Notes under the pieces: model-generated
Seen by the model: only the letters and a program-made list of their open reading frames with translations
Database searches by the model: none
What the model was told of the DNA's origin: nothing
In this document: one piece after another, positions 16,300 to 24,066 of the stretch
How positions within the stretch are numbered: the first letter of the stretch is position 1
How the letters are laid out: each line of letters begins with the position of its first letter
NCBI GenBank assembly: GCA_964614215.1
Contig: CAZTKP010000021.1
Span: forward strand, 1-26,361
Direction of reading: 5' to 3'
DNA: 26,361 nucleotides
Source: CAZTKP01 sp964614215
GTDB taxonomy: Bacteria > UBP6 > UBA1177
Position numbers and translations under genes: made by a program

Positions 16300-17277
16300 T
16301 CATAACCATTTATGAAGTATTATATCTGATGATGTTATTTTCATGTTGAGCTTCTGAAGAACCCTGAGGGCCTGATAGTTACTCACCATTGTCCTGACCA
16401 TGACCGTATCTATGTCACTATCATAGATCTTCTTTAACGCCGAACGGTTCATGATATCCCCGAGACCTCTGCACCTGTAACTGCTGTCCACTGCTATAAA
16501 ATCCAGACTCGCAAGATTCTTTGAACTGAAATTTGTAAGTGCCGGCTTGGTCTTATATGTCACAACTCCCCGCAGTACACCGTTCTCATCTCTCGCGATA
16601 AGGGTGTCCGCACTATCCATGTGAACCGTCTTGCTCACAAGATTTCCGTAGAGCATTTTCACCTGTCCAATAGGAATTCTGGGGTCATAGTAGTAGTGAT
16701 TATGTTTATGGTTCGCCTTGACAAGTTTATGTATCTCACTTATATCCTTTTCCTGCGCCGGACTTACCTCAAGAACTCCGCTATCGACATCTTCACACAG
16801 CTGCGGCTGTTTATTGATCAGACAGTTTGCAGTCACACCGACAGTATTAAAATCAACGTTCTGAAGTATTTTCAGCAGCAGATTATCATCAGGAGCGATC
16901 TTAATATCGATAAAATGAGCTCCGACAGATCTCAGCTCCTCAATACTTTTCTCAACGAGATCCCACCTATCTTCCTCGGACGGTCTTCCGGAGAAAAGAA
17001 GATGTCTTATCGACCAGGAGTTAAGTTTCAGATGCTTCTTGACAAAGTTGTTGGGCATAGCTTTCATAAAACCTGTCACGACATCATTCTCGAACTGGAT
17101 AAGGATGAACGAATCGCTGTTGACGTTCAGCGTCGACCACAGATATTCGGACATTTCCTTTTTCGAGATCCCGAGATTCTTCAATTGAAAATCCTTATAG
17201 GGATACTCTGAAAAAATGCCCTGTATCTGCTCCTTTACAGACTCCGGAGGGACTGAATACTTTTTTACGACTCTCAT
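16300..17277 (-). CDS. GNAT-family N-acetyltransferase, two-lobed (WecD-like C-terminal half)
   Basis: The 325-residue cytoplasmic protein has a GNAT acetyl-CoA binding motif in its C-terminal half: LASLDFIAVDSSYRCRGLGDIMNRSALKK near 270-298, with the R-x-x-G-x-G/D type pyrophosphate loop (RCRGLG), followed by the motif-B helix YQALRVLQKLNM. The region HYYYDPRIPIGQVKMLYGNL followed by ADTLIARDENG resembles WecD, which acetylates a nucleotide-linked amino sugar. The N-terminal 160 residues look like a second, degenerate GNAT lobe. The acetyl acceptor is unknown. Its ATG directly abuts the TAG of the preceding hydrolase gene, so the two are translationally coupled. It sits in the unit with a racemase and another GNAT enzyme. 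Confidence 0.8.
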   Translation of the reverse strand: MRVVKKYSVPPESVKEQIQGIFSEYPYKDFQLKNLGISKKEMSEYLWSTLNVNSDSFILIQFENDVVTGFMKAMPNNFVKKHLKLNSWSIRHLLFSGRPSEEDRWDLVEKSIEELRSVGAHFIDIKIAPDDNLLLKILQNVDFNTVGVTANCLINKQPQLCEDVDSGVLEVSPAQEKDISEIHKLVKANHKHNHYYYDPRIPIGQVKMLYGNLVSKTVHMDSADTLIARDENGVLRGVVTYKTKPALTNFSSKNLASLDFIAVDSSYRCRGLGDIMNRSALKKIYDSDIDTVMVRTMVSNYQALRVLQKLNMKITSSDIILHKWL

Positions 17278-18015
17278 CTATAAACTCCCGGATTTATTTA
17301 TAATTTTCTTAAAATACCTTTTTCCGTTAAGCAGTCGGTGTTTGTTTTTCAGAGCATGGTCCAGAGACTTAATAACATCCAGCGGAACTGCAACATCGTC
17401 TATATTTTTCTGCTTCTGAACTTTAAAATAGTAGCTTTTCTGTTTTTCAGTAAAGCCCCTGCCCTTATTAAAATCGGGATCTAATAGAGATCTGTAATCC
17501 TTACTGTCCATTTTGAGCCTGAGTCCCTCGAGTGCCATTGATGTACACTGAACCGTTACTCCGTCAAAGTCTCTTTTGAGCCTGAATCTCTTATGGTTAG
17601 GATGCTCTTCGATAAGTTTAGCATCCTTTAAAAGTGCCTCGTAATGCTCATATATCTTTTTGTGAACTTCGGGACTGACCTTAATCCTGTATTCGACAAA
17701 ATCTCTGAATCTCTGCTGCTTTTTAAGAAAGAACTCGACAGCTTTTCTGCCACGCCATACCCTCATTATCCCCTCACCGCTAAAGTTGAGGTATCCCCAA
17801 CTTTTTCCGTATCTCCCGAAGTCATAGATCACTTCACCGTGACTGTCTCCGGTCGACACCCGGATAAAACTGTGTCCGATATTGTGTCTTCCGTACGGCA
17901 GACCCACATAAAGTCTTATTTCAGGTGAAAATTCCGATACATCGGCCTTAGTTTCCTGTCCGTAACTGATAAACGTAAAAAGAAGAATTGTAAGAAACAG
18001 CAGTTTTTTTCTCAT
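17278..18015 (-). CDS. Secreted probable cysteine hydrolase, permuted NlpC/P60 or LRAT-like (DUF4105-like)
   Basis: The 245-residue protein has a signal peptide (MRKKLLFLTILLFTFISYG). Mature residues 33-90 carry RLYVGLPYGRHNIGHSFIRV and VIYDFGRYGKSWGYLNF, like the GHSF..R...YDFG blocks of DUF4105 and LRAT-type proteins. His48 precedes Cys157 in VQCTSMALEGL, the reversed His-then-Cys order of circularly permuted papain-fold hydrolases. In characterised relatives such folds act on peptidoglycan peptides, lipids or amides. I infer a periplasmic amidase, peptidase or acyltransferase; the substrate is not evident and the family call rests on motifs only. The ATG overlaps the TGA of the racemase gene by four bases (ATGA), and its own TAG abuts the next ATG. 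Confidence 0.65.
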   Translation of the reverse strand: MRKKLLFLTILLFTFISYGQETKADVSEFSPEIRLYVGLPYGRHNIGHSFIRVSTGDSHGEVIYDFGRYGKSWGYLNFSGEGIMRVWRGRKAVEFFLKKQQRFRDFVEYRIKVSPEVHKKIYEHYEALLKDAKLIEEHPNHKRFRLKRDFDGVTVQCTSMALEGLRLKMDSKDYRSLLDPDFNKGRGFTEKQKSYYFKVQKQKNIDDVAVPLDVIKSLDHALKNKHRLLNGKRYFKKIINKSGSL

Positions 18016-19088
18016 TTCACTTCCTTAGTAACAAAGTTTGACATCATCAGTCTGGCCACTCCCATATAGTTGGGTCTGAACCTGATCATATTCCCTACAG
18101 ACAGTTCTCCTTTTTTCTTTCCGATGTTATAAACTGTCATATCTGAAGTGGTCCCGACATACTTTACATTATCGTCTACCGGAGTAAGGTCCTCGGCATT
18201 TACATCTATAGTTCCGAAATCCAGAATAGCTCTGTATTGCTGACCGACATCTTCCTCTTCTTCGTTAACATGCCCTATGCCTGCATCAGTTATATTACCG
18301 TCAGGAACAGAATCCTTCTTTTCCAGTTCAATGATGTTGGCTCTGAACGAAAAAGCTTCCGTTGAAAGATTCATGAATTTCTCATTGTCAAAAGGCGAAG
18401 TGCCTAGAAAGACAGCTTCTCCTATCCTGTAGTGATTTATACCTATCGGCAGATTTCCCTTTCTGAGCATGGGCAGAGTTATTGAGCTTCCACCCGAGAT
18501 AAGGGTCAGCTTTTTCTTGAACTTTGCCTGAATAAGTTCCTTGTAAAGACAAAGGTGCATGAGCTTGTCGTAGGTCGGCTCTATGCCGTACATGCAGCCT
18601 AAATTTGTTCCGAGACCTATTACCTCAATATTGCTTAACTTGAATATCTTTGAGTAGAAATCCACTGTATTTTCACGAAGTATTCCCTCACGAAGCTCTC
18701 CCAGTTCTATCATTATTATGACTTTATGGATCTTGTTGAGCTTCTTCGCCTCTCTGTTAAGTGCCTGAATAGTCTTTTTTGAGGAGTTCAGTGAAACGTC
18801 GGCATTCTTAACTACTCTGGCGGCAAGTTTTATTGACGGGGGTTTTATATACATCGTCATAACATCAGGATTGACCGTTTTAAGAGCCTCCAGATTTGAC
18901 AGTCTGGAATCAGCTACAGAGTGAAGACACTTCAGCTTTCCACCGCTGTTTATCGCCTTGATCGCCTTCTTGTTACCGCCCAGAACCTTAAGCACCAGAC
19001 TCCATTTAGCTCCGTGCTTTTCCATAAGTTCGTCGATCTTGTTCATGTTGTCCAGGATCTTTCCTGAGTTGATAATTAATGCAGACAT
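18012..19088 (-). CDS. PLP-dependent amino-acid racemase, ornithine-racemase-like (alanine racemase N-terminal fold)
   Basis: The 358-residue protein has the fold-type III barrel of alanine racemase. SLVLKVLGGN supplies PLP Lys34, and DVSLNSSKKTIQALNREAKK, HKVIIMIELGELREGI, EVIGLGTNLGCMYG, LISGGSSITLP and GINHYRIGEAVFLG match the ornithine racemase group closely (HKVILMVDLGDLREGI, GIGTNLTC, ISGGNSS, RIGEAILLG). These cytoplasmic enzymes interconvert L- and D-ornithine or related basic amino acids and lack the large C-terminal domain of Alr. No ornithine-degrading genes (OraS/OraE, Ord) lie nearby, so catabolism is not suggested; the neighbours are two acetyltransferases and a secreted hydrolase, which fits making a D-amino acid for modification or export. 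It starts two bases after the GNAT stop and overlaps the next gene by four. Confidence 0.85.
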   Translation of the reverse strand: MSALIINSGKILDNMNKIDELMEKHGAKWSLVLKVLGGNKKAIKAINSGGKLKCLHSVADSRLSNLEALKTVNPDVMTMYIKPPSIKLAARVVKNADVSLNSSKKTIQALNREAKKLNKIHKVIIMIELGELREGILRENTVDFYSKIFKLSNIEVIGLGTNLGCMYGIEPTYDKLMHLCLYKELIQAKFKKKLTLISGGSSITLPMLRKGNLPIGINHYRIGEAVFLGTSPFDNEKFMNLSTEAFSFRANIIELEKKDSVPDGNITDAGIGHVNEEEEDVGQQYRAILDFGTIDVNAEDLTPVDDNVKYVGTTSDMTVYNIGKKKGELSVGNMIRFRPNYMGVARLMMSNFVTKEVK

Positions 19089-19090
19089 CT

Positions 19091-19540
19091 TTAATTTCCA
19101 CCCTTCTTAAATCTCATTTCCGCATATTTCGAGTTGAAACCCAACCGTTCATACAGCCTTTTTGCAGGGTTCTCATACTCAACATGCAGGCATATATCTG
19201 TACCGGCGACCTCTAAAGACTTCTCAATTATCTGTTTTCCGTATCCTTTACCTCTTTTTCCGGCTTTTGTTGCAACATAGACAAGAATATTTTCAGGGAT
19301 ATACCCCTCGTGACCTGTATGGTTCATGACCAGCTCAGAAACGAGTTCTCCCTCATCCAGTCCGGCTACGATAAAACCACCTTTTCCTTCAGACTCTGAA
19401 AAGGCATAGTCTATTGATCTTTCTATATCTTCTTTAGGATCACCGAACTGCCCCAGGTTGGTAAACAGAAAATCCACGAACTTCTTTCTATCCACTTCAC
19501 TGTTAAAATCCTCATTCTTTCTGATGATCCTGAAATCCAT
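19091..19540 (-). CDS. GNAT-family N-acetyltransferase (short)
   Basis: The 149-residue protein has the acetyl-CoA loop of GNAT enzymes, VYVATKAGKRGKGYGKQIIE (Q/R-x-x-G-x-G type, residues 88-106), followed by ENPAKRLYERLGF (124-136), the classic motif-B helix with the catalytic-type Tyr. GNATs acetylate amino groups of small molecules or proteins; the acceptor is unknown. The frame stays open upstream into the STAS gene, but I place the start at 19540 because a strong GGAGG site (19546-19550) lies before this ATG and the fold begins with MDFRIIRKNED. It is followed two bases later by the racemase gene, so acetylation of the racemase product is an attractive but untested link. Confidence 0.85.
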   Translation of the reverse strand: MDFRIIRKNEDFNSEVDRKKFVDFLFTNLGQFGDPKEDIERSIDYAFSESEGKGGFIVAGLDEGELVSELVMNHTGHEGYIPENILVYVATKAGKRGKGYGKQIIEKSLEVAGTDICLHVEYENPAKRLYERLGFNSKYAEMRFKKGGN

Positions 19541-19545
19541 ACTTT

Positions 19546-19550
19546 CCTCC
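19546..19550 (-). promoter_or_regulatory. Ribosome binding site deciding the short GNAT start
   Basis: GGAGG on the minus strand, five bases before the ATG at 19540. It argues against the longer in-frame start at 19675, which would overlap most of the STAS gene. Confidence 0.7.
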
Positions 19551-19553
19551 TTT

Positions 19554-19817
19554 TTAAATTGATGCTGAACTGTTCTTTGAAAGACGTTTCGAGACCTTTT
19601 TCCCGACACCCTGAAGATCTGAGTCAGTAAAATCTGCCAGAAGTTCAAGATTGTCATCAGAGATCCTTTCCACACCGGAAATATCTATCTTCAGTTCCGT
19701 ACACATGGAAGAAGTCTTTTCCAGAAGGGATAGAAGTTCTGATCTGTCATTCTTAGAGATTATTCCTAAAAGGTAAAGAGTCCCGATCTTTGCCTTTTCT
19801 TCAAATTTAAACCTCAT
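19554..19817 (-). CDS. STAS-like domain protein (possible anti-sigma factor antagonist)
   Basis: I choose the ATG at 19817 because GGAGGA (19821-19826) precedes it; a GTG at 19841 is in frame but lacks this. The resulting 87 residues read FEEKAKIGTLYLLGIISKND, a helix, then ELKIDISGVERISDDNLELLADF, matching the strand-helix-strand order of STAS domains, where the residue at VERIS aligns with the phosphorylatable Ser/Thr loop of SpoIIAA-type antagonists. STAS proteins bind anti-sigma kinases or act as phosphorylation switches. No anti-sigma kinase is adjacent. The protein is slightly shorter than usual STAS domains (about 100). It is the first gene of the six-gene unit, 13 bp before the GNAT start, so it may control or sense for it. 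Moderate confidence in the family. Confidence 0.65.
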   Translation of the reverse strand: MRFKFEEKAKIGTLYLLGIISKNDRSELLSLLEKTSSMCTELKIDISGVERISDDNLELLADFTDSDLQGVGKKVSKRLSKNSSASI

Positions 19818-19820
19818 AGG

Positions 19821-19826
19821 TCCTCC
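19821..19826 (-). promoter_or_regulatory. Ribosome binding site deciding the STAS gene start
   Basis: GGAGGA on the minus strand lies three bases before the ATG at 19817, favouring it over the GTG at 19841. Confidence 0.6.
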
Positions 19827-19964
19827 ATCTTTCAATTCCACAACGTCAATATTAAAGGCAAAAAGCGTTCCTAAAGATAACTACTTGATTTTATTAGACT
19901 CCGTGTGGCAAATCACGCTTGTAGATATTGGAGAAAGTCCGATATTATGGGATGTTATGAAATA

Positions 19965-21341
19965 TTAAAGGTCGTATTTACGGATCTTTTTCATTAAGGT
20001 TTTATAGTCAATTCCCAGAGTTTGCGCCGTTTTGAGCTTTTTCCATTTGTTTGAGGTCAGGGCATCTTCTATAAGCTTTTTCTCGACTCTTTCCACAGCA
20101 TCGTTAAGCTTCATTCCCGAGACGTCGACATCTTCGCCTGTCGTCCTGTCGCTGACGACAACTGCACTAAGCTCATCTCTGCCTATGATCTCGCTCTGAG
20201 AAAAAATAACCGCTCTTGTCACGGTATTTTTCAGCTGACGCACATTTCCCGGCCACTTCTGTTTTGAAAGGAATCTGAGCCCTTCTTTTGAAAACCCTTT
20301 AATTTTCCTCCCCAGTTCCAAAGAGATCTCCTTTAAAAAACTTAGAGATAGGTCTTCAATATCCTCTTTTCTCTCTCTTAAGGGCGGTACGGTCAAGGTA
20401 AACTGCTCAAGACGGTAATAAAGATCTTTTCTAAGTCTGTTATCACTGAGAAGTTTCTCAACAGATACATTGGTCGCACAGATAAGTCTTACGTCAGCCT
20501 TTTTTACAGAGGTGCTTCCGACAGGACTTATTTTCTTTTCGTCAATTGCCTTAAGAAGTTTAACCTGAACAGGTTCGGGAATGTTCTCCAGTTCATCAAT
20601 AAAAAGTGTTCCGCCACCTGCCTTGATAAAAAGCCCTTCCCTGCTTTCAAAAGCATCCGTGAAGGCTCCTCTGACATGACCGAAAAGCTGGCTTTCTATC
20701 AGATTTTCAGGAATAGCGGCGACATCAATGCTGACAAAAGGACCTGAAGATCTTGAACTGATGCTGTGTATCCTCTGAGCAAGGAACGATTTTCCGACAC
20801 CGGTCTCACCCTGAAGCAGAATAGAAAGATCGGTCTTTGCGACAGCACTTATCTGTGCTCCGAGTTTTTTCATATGCTCACTTTTGCCGAAAAGAAAGCC
20901 GTATGACAGATCAAGGTCCGACCTGAGTTTCCGTATCTCCTTTTCCTGAATAGACGGCAGAACGACATCGTACAGAGTTTCAACAAGCTCCATGATCTTC
21001 AACGGTTTCTGAACATATCTGCTGACACCTATTTTTATCGCTTCAATAAGATAAGGCACTTCACTGAAAGCCGTTGTCAGAACTATCGGAATATTCTTAT
21101 TCTCTTTTCTGATAAGAGAAGACATTTCAATACCGTCCATTACCGGCATTTTTATATCACTGATGATTACATCCGGCTTGAATTCTCTAAACTTATCAAG
21201 GCCTTCTTTCCCGTTCGATGCACAGATTATTTTGTCAAATCTTCTTTTAAGACCGATCAGAACTTCATCTTTGAGATTTTCATCGTCCTCGACATAAAGC
21301 GGTACGATGTTCTTCAGTTTTGAAAGATCCCTTTCCGTCAT
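19965..21341 (-). CDS. NtrC-family response regulator with altered sigma-54 contact motif (GAFTDA)
   Basis: The 458 residues hold a receiver domain (1-125, phosphoacceptor Asp62 in ISDIKMPVMDG, Lys112 in QKPL), an AAA+ sigma-54 activator domain (about 148-385) and a Fis-type helix-turn-helix (about 412-458, ending TLGIDYKTLMKKIRKY). Walker A is GETGVGKS (178-185), Walker B GGGTLFIDE (242-250), and the arginine-finger region RLRKDLYYRL is present. Such regulators bind enhancer sites and remodel sigma-54 RNA polymerase through the GAFTGA loop. Here the loop (225-230) reads GAFTDA, with Asp at the second Gly, which may change or abolish the sigma-54 contact. The ATG overlaps the stop of the kinase gene by four bases (ATGA), so the pair is cognate. 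Targets are unknown; the 40-bp repeats upstream of this unit are candidates. Confidence 0.92.
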   Translation of the reverse strand: MTERDLSKLKNIVPLYVEDDENLKDEVLIGLKRRFDKIICASNGKEGLDKFREFKPDVIISDIKMPVMDGIEMSSLIRKENKNIPIVLTTAFSEVPYLIEAIKIGVSRYVQKPLKIMELVETLYDVVLPSIQEKEIRKLRSDLDLSYGFLFGKSEHMKKLGAQISAVAKTDLSILLQGETGVGKSFLAQRIHSISSRSSGPFVSIDVAAIPENLIESQLFGHVRGAFTDAFESREGLFIKAGGGTLFIDELENIPEPVQVKLLKAIDEKKISPVGSTSVKKADVRLICATNVSVEKLLSDNRLRKDLYYRLEQFTLTVPPLRERKEDIEDLSLSFLKEISLELGRKIKGFSKEGLRFLSKQKWPGNVRQLKNTVTRAVIFSQSEIIGRDELSAVVVSDRTTGEDVDVSGMKLNDAVERVEKKLIEDALTSNKWKKLKTAQTLGIDYKTLMKKIRKYDL

Positions 21342-23029
21342 TCCTTCACCTTTTTCAGCTTAATTGTAAATACTGCCCCTTTCTCGACATTTCTGGCAAA
21401 GATCTGCCCGCCCATATTGTTGATTATCCTTCTTGACATGTACAGTCCGATACCTATACCTTTTCCCTGTTCCTTTGTAGTAAAATAAGGCTCGAAAACC
21501 CTGTTGATGACGGTATCCGGTATTCCGCCTCCGTTATCTCTGACACTGACATAGAAGTATGATCCTCTCTTGTATACCTTTATGAGTATCCTGCCTTTAT
21601 CAAGCTTTCCTCTGATCTGTTTTTCAATTATCTCATCCTTGGAGTTATTAATTATGTTTATGAGCACCTGCTTGAATTCATTGGGATATCCGTTAACTTT
21701 TGCATCTTCCTTCATGCCGCATCTTATGTCAACTTCAATAAGTTTTGCATCAAGCTGCGCCTTCAGTAGAGAAAGCGTCTCGTTCACAGTCTCAGTGATA
21801 CTGAAATTTTCCTTTGCCTGTATCGGCTTGAAGAAATTTCTGAAATCATCTATTGTTCCTGACATATATTCTATCTGTTTTATCCCCTTATCGACGAACT
21901 CATCGAGCATCTCCCTGGTTATGTCCCCGAACTCGTAGGCTTCTCTGATGTTCTGAAGGATCAGGCTGACGGTACTTATCGGCTGTCTCCACTGATGCGA
22001 TATCGCACCGACCATTTCACCCATGGAGGCGAGTTTGGACTGCTGTATAAGGATCTCCTCCTGTTTTTTATGCTTCTGAAGCTCCCGCTCTATCCTTTCT
22101 TCAAGAGTAATGTTGAGCTCAGCAAGTTCTTCAGACTTCTTTTTAAGTTTATCTTCTGTCTTTTTCCTTTCCGTTATATCGATGAGACTGCCGATGACCG
22201 CAAGTCTGCCCTTGAATCTGATTATCGATTTATAGATATCAAGATAGACAACCTCCCCGTTCTTCTTCCTTCCTCTTGACTGTGAGTACATCGAGGAAAT
22301 GGCACCGCTCATCAGTTTTGAGTTCATATCGTCAGTTTCGCGCCAGTCTTCCCCGACTATGAAATCTTCAAGAGTCTTCTTTATCAGAAAATTAAAATCT
22401 TTTTTGTAGTCATATCCGAATATTCTCGCAAAAGAAGGGTTGAGATATTTGAATTCACCGTCCTGATCGATAAAGACACCTATGAGCGACTTTTCCGAGA
22501 GTATCCTGAATTTCTCTTCACTTTCCTGCAGTTCCTTTGTGCGTTCCTCGACAAGTTTCTCAAGTTCGTTCTTTGCATCGTTGAGAGCTTTTTCCGCCTC
22601 TTTTCTTTTTGAGATGTTTACAAAGCTCGCCATGCGGCCGACTATTCTGTCGTGCTTATCCTTCACGATGGTCGAAGAAACTTCCACCGTGATTATTGAG
22701 CCTGTTGACTGTCTCACGGGAAATTCCTCGACATCTCCTGTATCTCCGTCAATTATCTCTTCAACGTCAGACAGTCTTTCGACCCTTTTTGAAGCAAAGA
22801 GTTCCGCAGCTTTTTTTCCGATGACATCAGAAGGTTTATCATATTCGAACATGTTTAGAAAGGCTGGATTCACATAGTTTATCCTATCCTCAAGATCGGT
22901 AATTACAACGCCGCTGGCAGAAGAATAGAGAGCATCGTTAACGACGCTCTCCTCATTTGACTGAAGCTGTTTAAGTTTTTCAATTTCCTTTATCAGCTCA
23001 GCTTTTGTATATTGGCTGTAATTCTTCAT
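21338..23029 (-). CDS. Sensor histidine kinase with two PAS domains
   Basis: The 563-residue kinase has no membrane segment, so it senses inside the cytoplasm. PAS domains span about 27-140 and 170-288, each ending in the DIT/NIS-x-RK motif (SFVNISKRKEAE, LIDITERKKTE), with coiled coils after each (about 141-170 and 289-330). The phosphoacceptor His345 lies in GAISHQWRQPIS, the HQWRQPL-type H-box of the NtrB-like group. The ATPase domain has the N-box INNSKDEI (461-467), G1 DNGGGI (498-503), F-box FEPYFTTKE and G2 GKGIGIGL. The ligand is unknown; a redox or small-molecule cofactor in PAS is possible. The start lies nine bases after the AIM24 stop and no strong ribosome site is seen, suggesting coupling. 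It should phosphorylate the overlapping response regulator. Confidence 0.92.
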   Translation of the reverse strand: MKNYSQYTKAELIKEIEKLKQLQSNEESVVNDALYSSASGVVITDLEDRINYVNPAFLNMFEYDKPSDVIGKKAAELFASKRVERLSDVEEIIDGDTGDVEEFPVRQSTGSIITVEVSSTIVKDKHDRIVGRMASFVNISKRKEAEKALNDAKNELEKLVEERTKELQESEEKFRILSEKSLIGVFIDQDGEFKYLNPSFARIFGYDYKKDFNFLIKKTLEDFIVGEDWRETDDMNSKLMSGAISSMYSQSRGRKKNGEVVYLDIYKSIIRFKGRLAVIGSLIDITERKKTEDKLKKKSEELAELNITLEERIERELQKHKKQEEILIQQSKLASMGEMVGAISHQWRQPISTVSLILQNIREAYEFGDITREMLDEFVDKGIKQIEYMSGTIDDFRNFFKPIQAKENFSITETVNETLSLLKAQLDAKLIEVDIRCGMKEDAKVNGYPNEFKQVLINIINNSKDEIIEKQIRGKLDKGRILIKVYKRGSYFYVSVRDNGGGIPDTVINRVFEPYFTTKEQGKGIGIGLYMSRRIINNMGGQIFARNVEKGAVFTIKLKKVKE

Positions 23030-23038
23030 CTTAAGAGA

Positions 23039-23827
23039 TTAATCACCGTCAAGAAGATCACCGACTGCGCCTAAGATCGAGCCTTCGCCCTTTCTCTTTC
23101 CGCCTGCCGCCGGAGCATGTTTGAGGATTCTGTCTGCGAGTCTTGAGAACGGAAGAGACTGAAGATAGACAGTTCCTGTTCCGCGTAAAGTTGCAAGGAA
23201 AAGTCCCTCACCGCCGAAGAACATTGACTTAAGGTTGCCTGCTCTTTCGATCGAGTAATCTATATTTGGAGGAAATGCGACTATGCAGCCTGTGTCAACT
23301 TTGATGGTCTCGTTGTTGAGTTCCTTTTTGACGATAGTTCCGCCTGCGTGGAGGAATGCCATTCCGTCACCTTTGAGCTTCTGAAGAATGAAACCTTCTC
23401 CGCCAAAGAGTCCTGCACCGAATTTTTTAGTGAAAGCTATTGAAACTTCCGTACCTTTTGCGGCACAGAGAAATGCGTCTTTCTGACAGAGAATTTCCTG
23501 TCCGCACTGCGCCATGTTCACAGGGAGGATAGAACCAGGATAAGGAGCACCGAAAGCAACTCTTTTCTTTCCACCACCCGTATTTGTGAAGTGGGTCATA
23601 AAAAGTGATTCACCGGTGATCGCACGTTTTGCGGCACCGAACAGTTTCCCCATCATTCCCTGATCCGGTTTTGAACCGTCACCAAGATGCGCCTCAAAGG
23701 TAATTCCGTCATCCATCCAGTTCATCGCACCTGCTTCAGCAATAACAGTTTCGCCCGGATCAAGCTCAACTTCCACAACCTGAAGATCATCACCCATGAT
23801 CTCATAATCAACTTCGTGACTTCGCAT
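23039..23827 (-). CDS. AIM24/TIGR00266-family protein
   Basis: The 262-residue soluble protein fits the AIM24 (TIGR00266) beta-helical fold: an opening beta domain (EIMGDDLQVVEVELDPGETVIAEAGAMNWM), repeated glycine-rich strands (GGEGFILQKLKGDGMAFLHAGG and FFGGEGLFLATLRGTGTVYLQS), and a Pro/Gly/Lys-rich tail. Residues 59-75 (MGKLFGAAKRAITGESLF) are the characteristic loop. AIM24 bacterial homologues have no settled biochemical role; mitochondrial AIM24 affects inner-membrane organisation. The start has a strong GAGGAGG site. It is the first gene of a unit with a histidine kinase and response regulator, an unusual association, so it may sense or be part of the signalling pathway. A candidate promoter lies at 23863-23891. 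Confidence 0.85.
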   Translation of the reverse strand: MRSHEVDYEIMGDDLQVVEVELDPGETVIAEAGAMNWMDDGITFEAHLGDGSKPDQGMMGKLFGAAKRAITGESLFMTHFTNTGGGKKRVAFGAPYPGSILPVNMAQCGQEILCQKDAFLCAAKGTEVSIAFTKKFGAGLFGGEGFILQKLKGDGMAFLHAGGTIVKKELNNETIKVDTGCIVAFPPNIDYSIERAGNLKSMFFGGEGLFLATLRGTGTVYLQSLPFSRLADRILKHAPAAGGKRKGEGSILGAVGDLLDGD

Positions 23828-23862
23828 ACTCTCCTCCTCGTAAAAATTAATTAACGTGATTC

Positions 23863-23891
23863 ATTCTATTGATTTGGGGGAAGAAACTCAA
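23863..23891 (-). promoter_or_regulatory. Candidate promoter of the AIM24-kinase-regulator unit
   Basis: On the minus strand TTGAGT (23886-23891) and TAGAAT (23863-23868) are exactly 17 bp apart, 35 bp before the AIM24 ATG. The 40-bp repeats begin 24 bp upstream of the -35 box, a position suited to activation. Confidence 0.5.
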
Positions 23892-23914
23892 CCTTATCAC
23901 CAATTTCTTTTTTT

Positions 23915-24020
23915 GGACGATATAAGCGCCAGATTTGCTCTTTTTGTCAATTTTGGCAGCTATAAACGCCAGATTCGCACTTTTTATTGTTTTTGGCAGC
24001 TATAAACGACAGAAAACGAG
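23915..24020. repeat. Three tandem 40-bp-period direct repeats with an imperfect dyad each
   Basis: Units start at 23915, 23955 and 23995, exactly 40 bp apart. The shared core is GGCAGCTATAAACGCCAGAT, with unit 1 diverged (GGACGATATAAGCGCCAGAT) and unit 3 losing similarity after about 18 bp. With the preceding T, unit 2 forms TGGC-N10-GCCA, and units 1 and 3 keep one good arm. T-rich stretches separate the cores. They lie between the divergent AIM24 unit and the plus-strand lipoprotein gene. A spacing near four helical turns suggests repeated binding of one regulator on one face of the DNA. They do not look like a CRISPR array, as the spacers are short, T-rich and related. Confidence 0.75.
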
Positions 24021-24066
24021 AAAACATGGTCAAAATTTCATCTACTAAATGCTTATTCCATGGTCC

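Noticed and set aside
19091..19675. Longer GNAT reading with 45 extra N-terminal residues
   Set aside because: It would overlap most of the STAS gene, while a strong GGAGG site precedes the ATG at 19540, where the fold starts.
19907..19923. Sigma-54-like TGGCA...CTTG on the plus strand
   Set aside because: The GG to GC spacing does not fit the fixed -24/-12 distance, and no plus-strand gene follows.
23915..24020. CRISPR array
   Set aside because: Only about two and a half units, with related T-rich intervals instead of unique spacers, and no cas genes.
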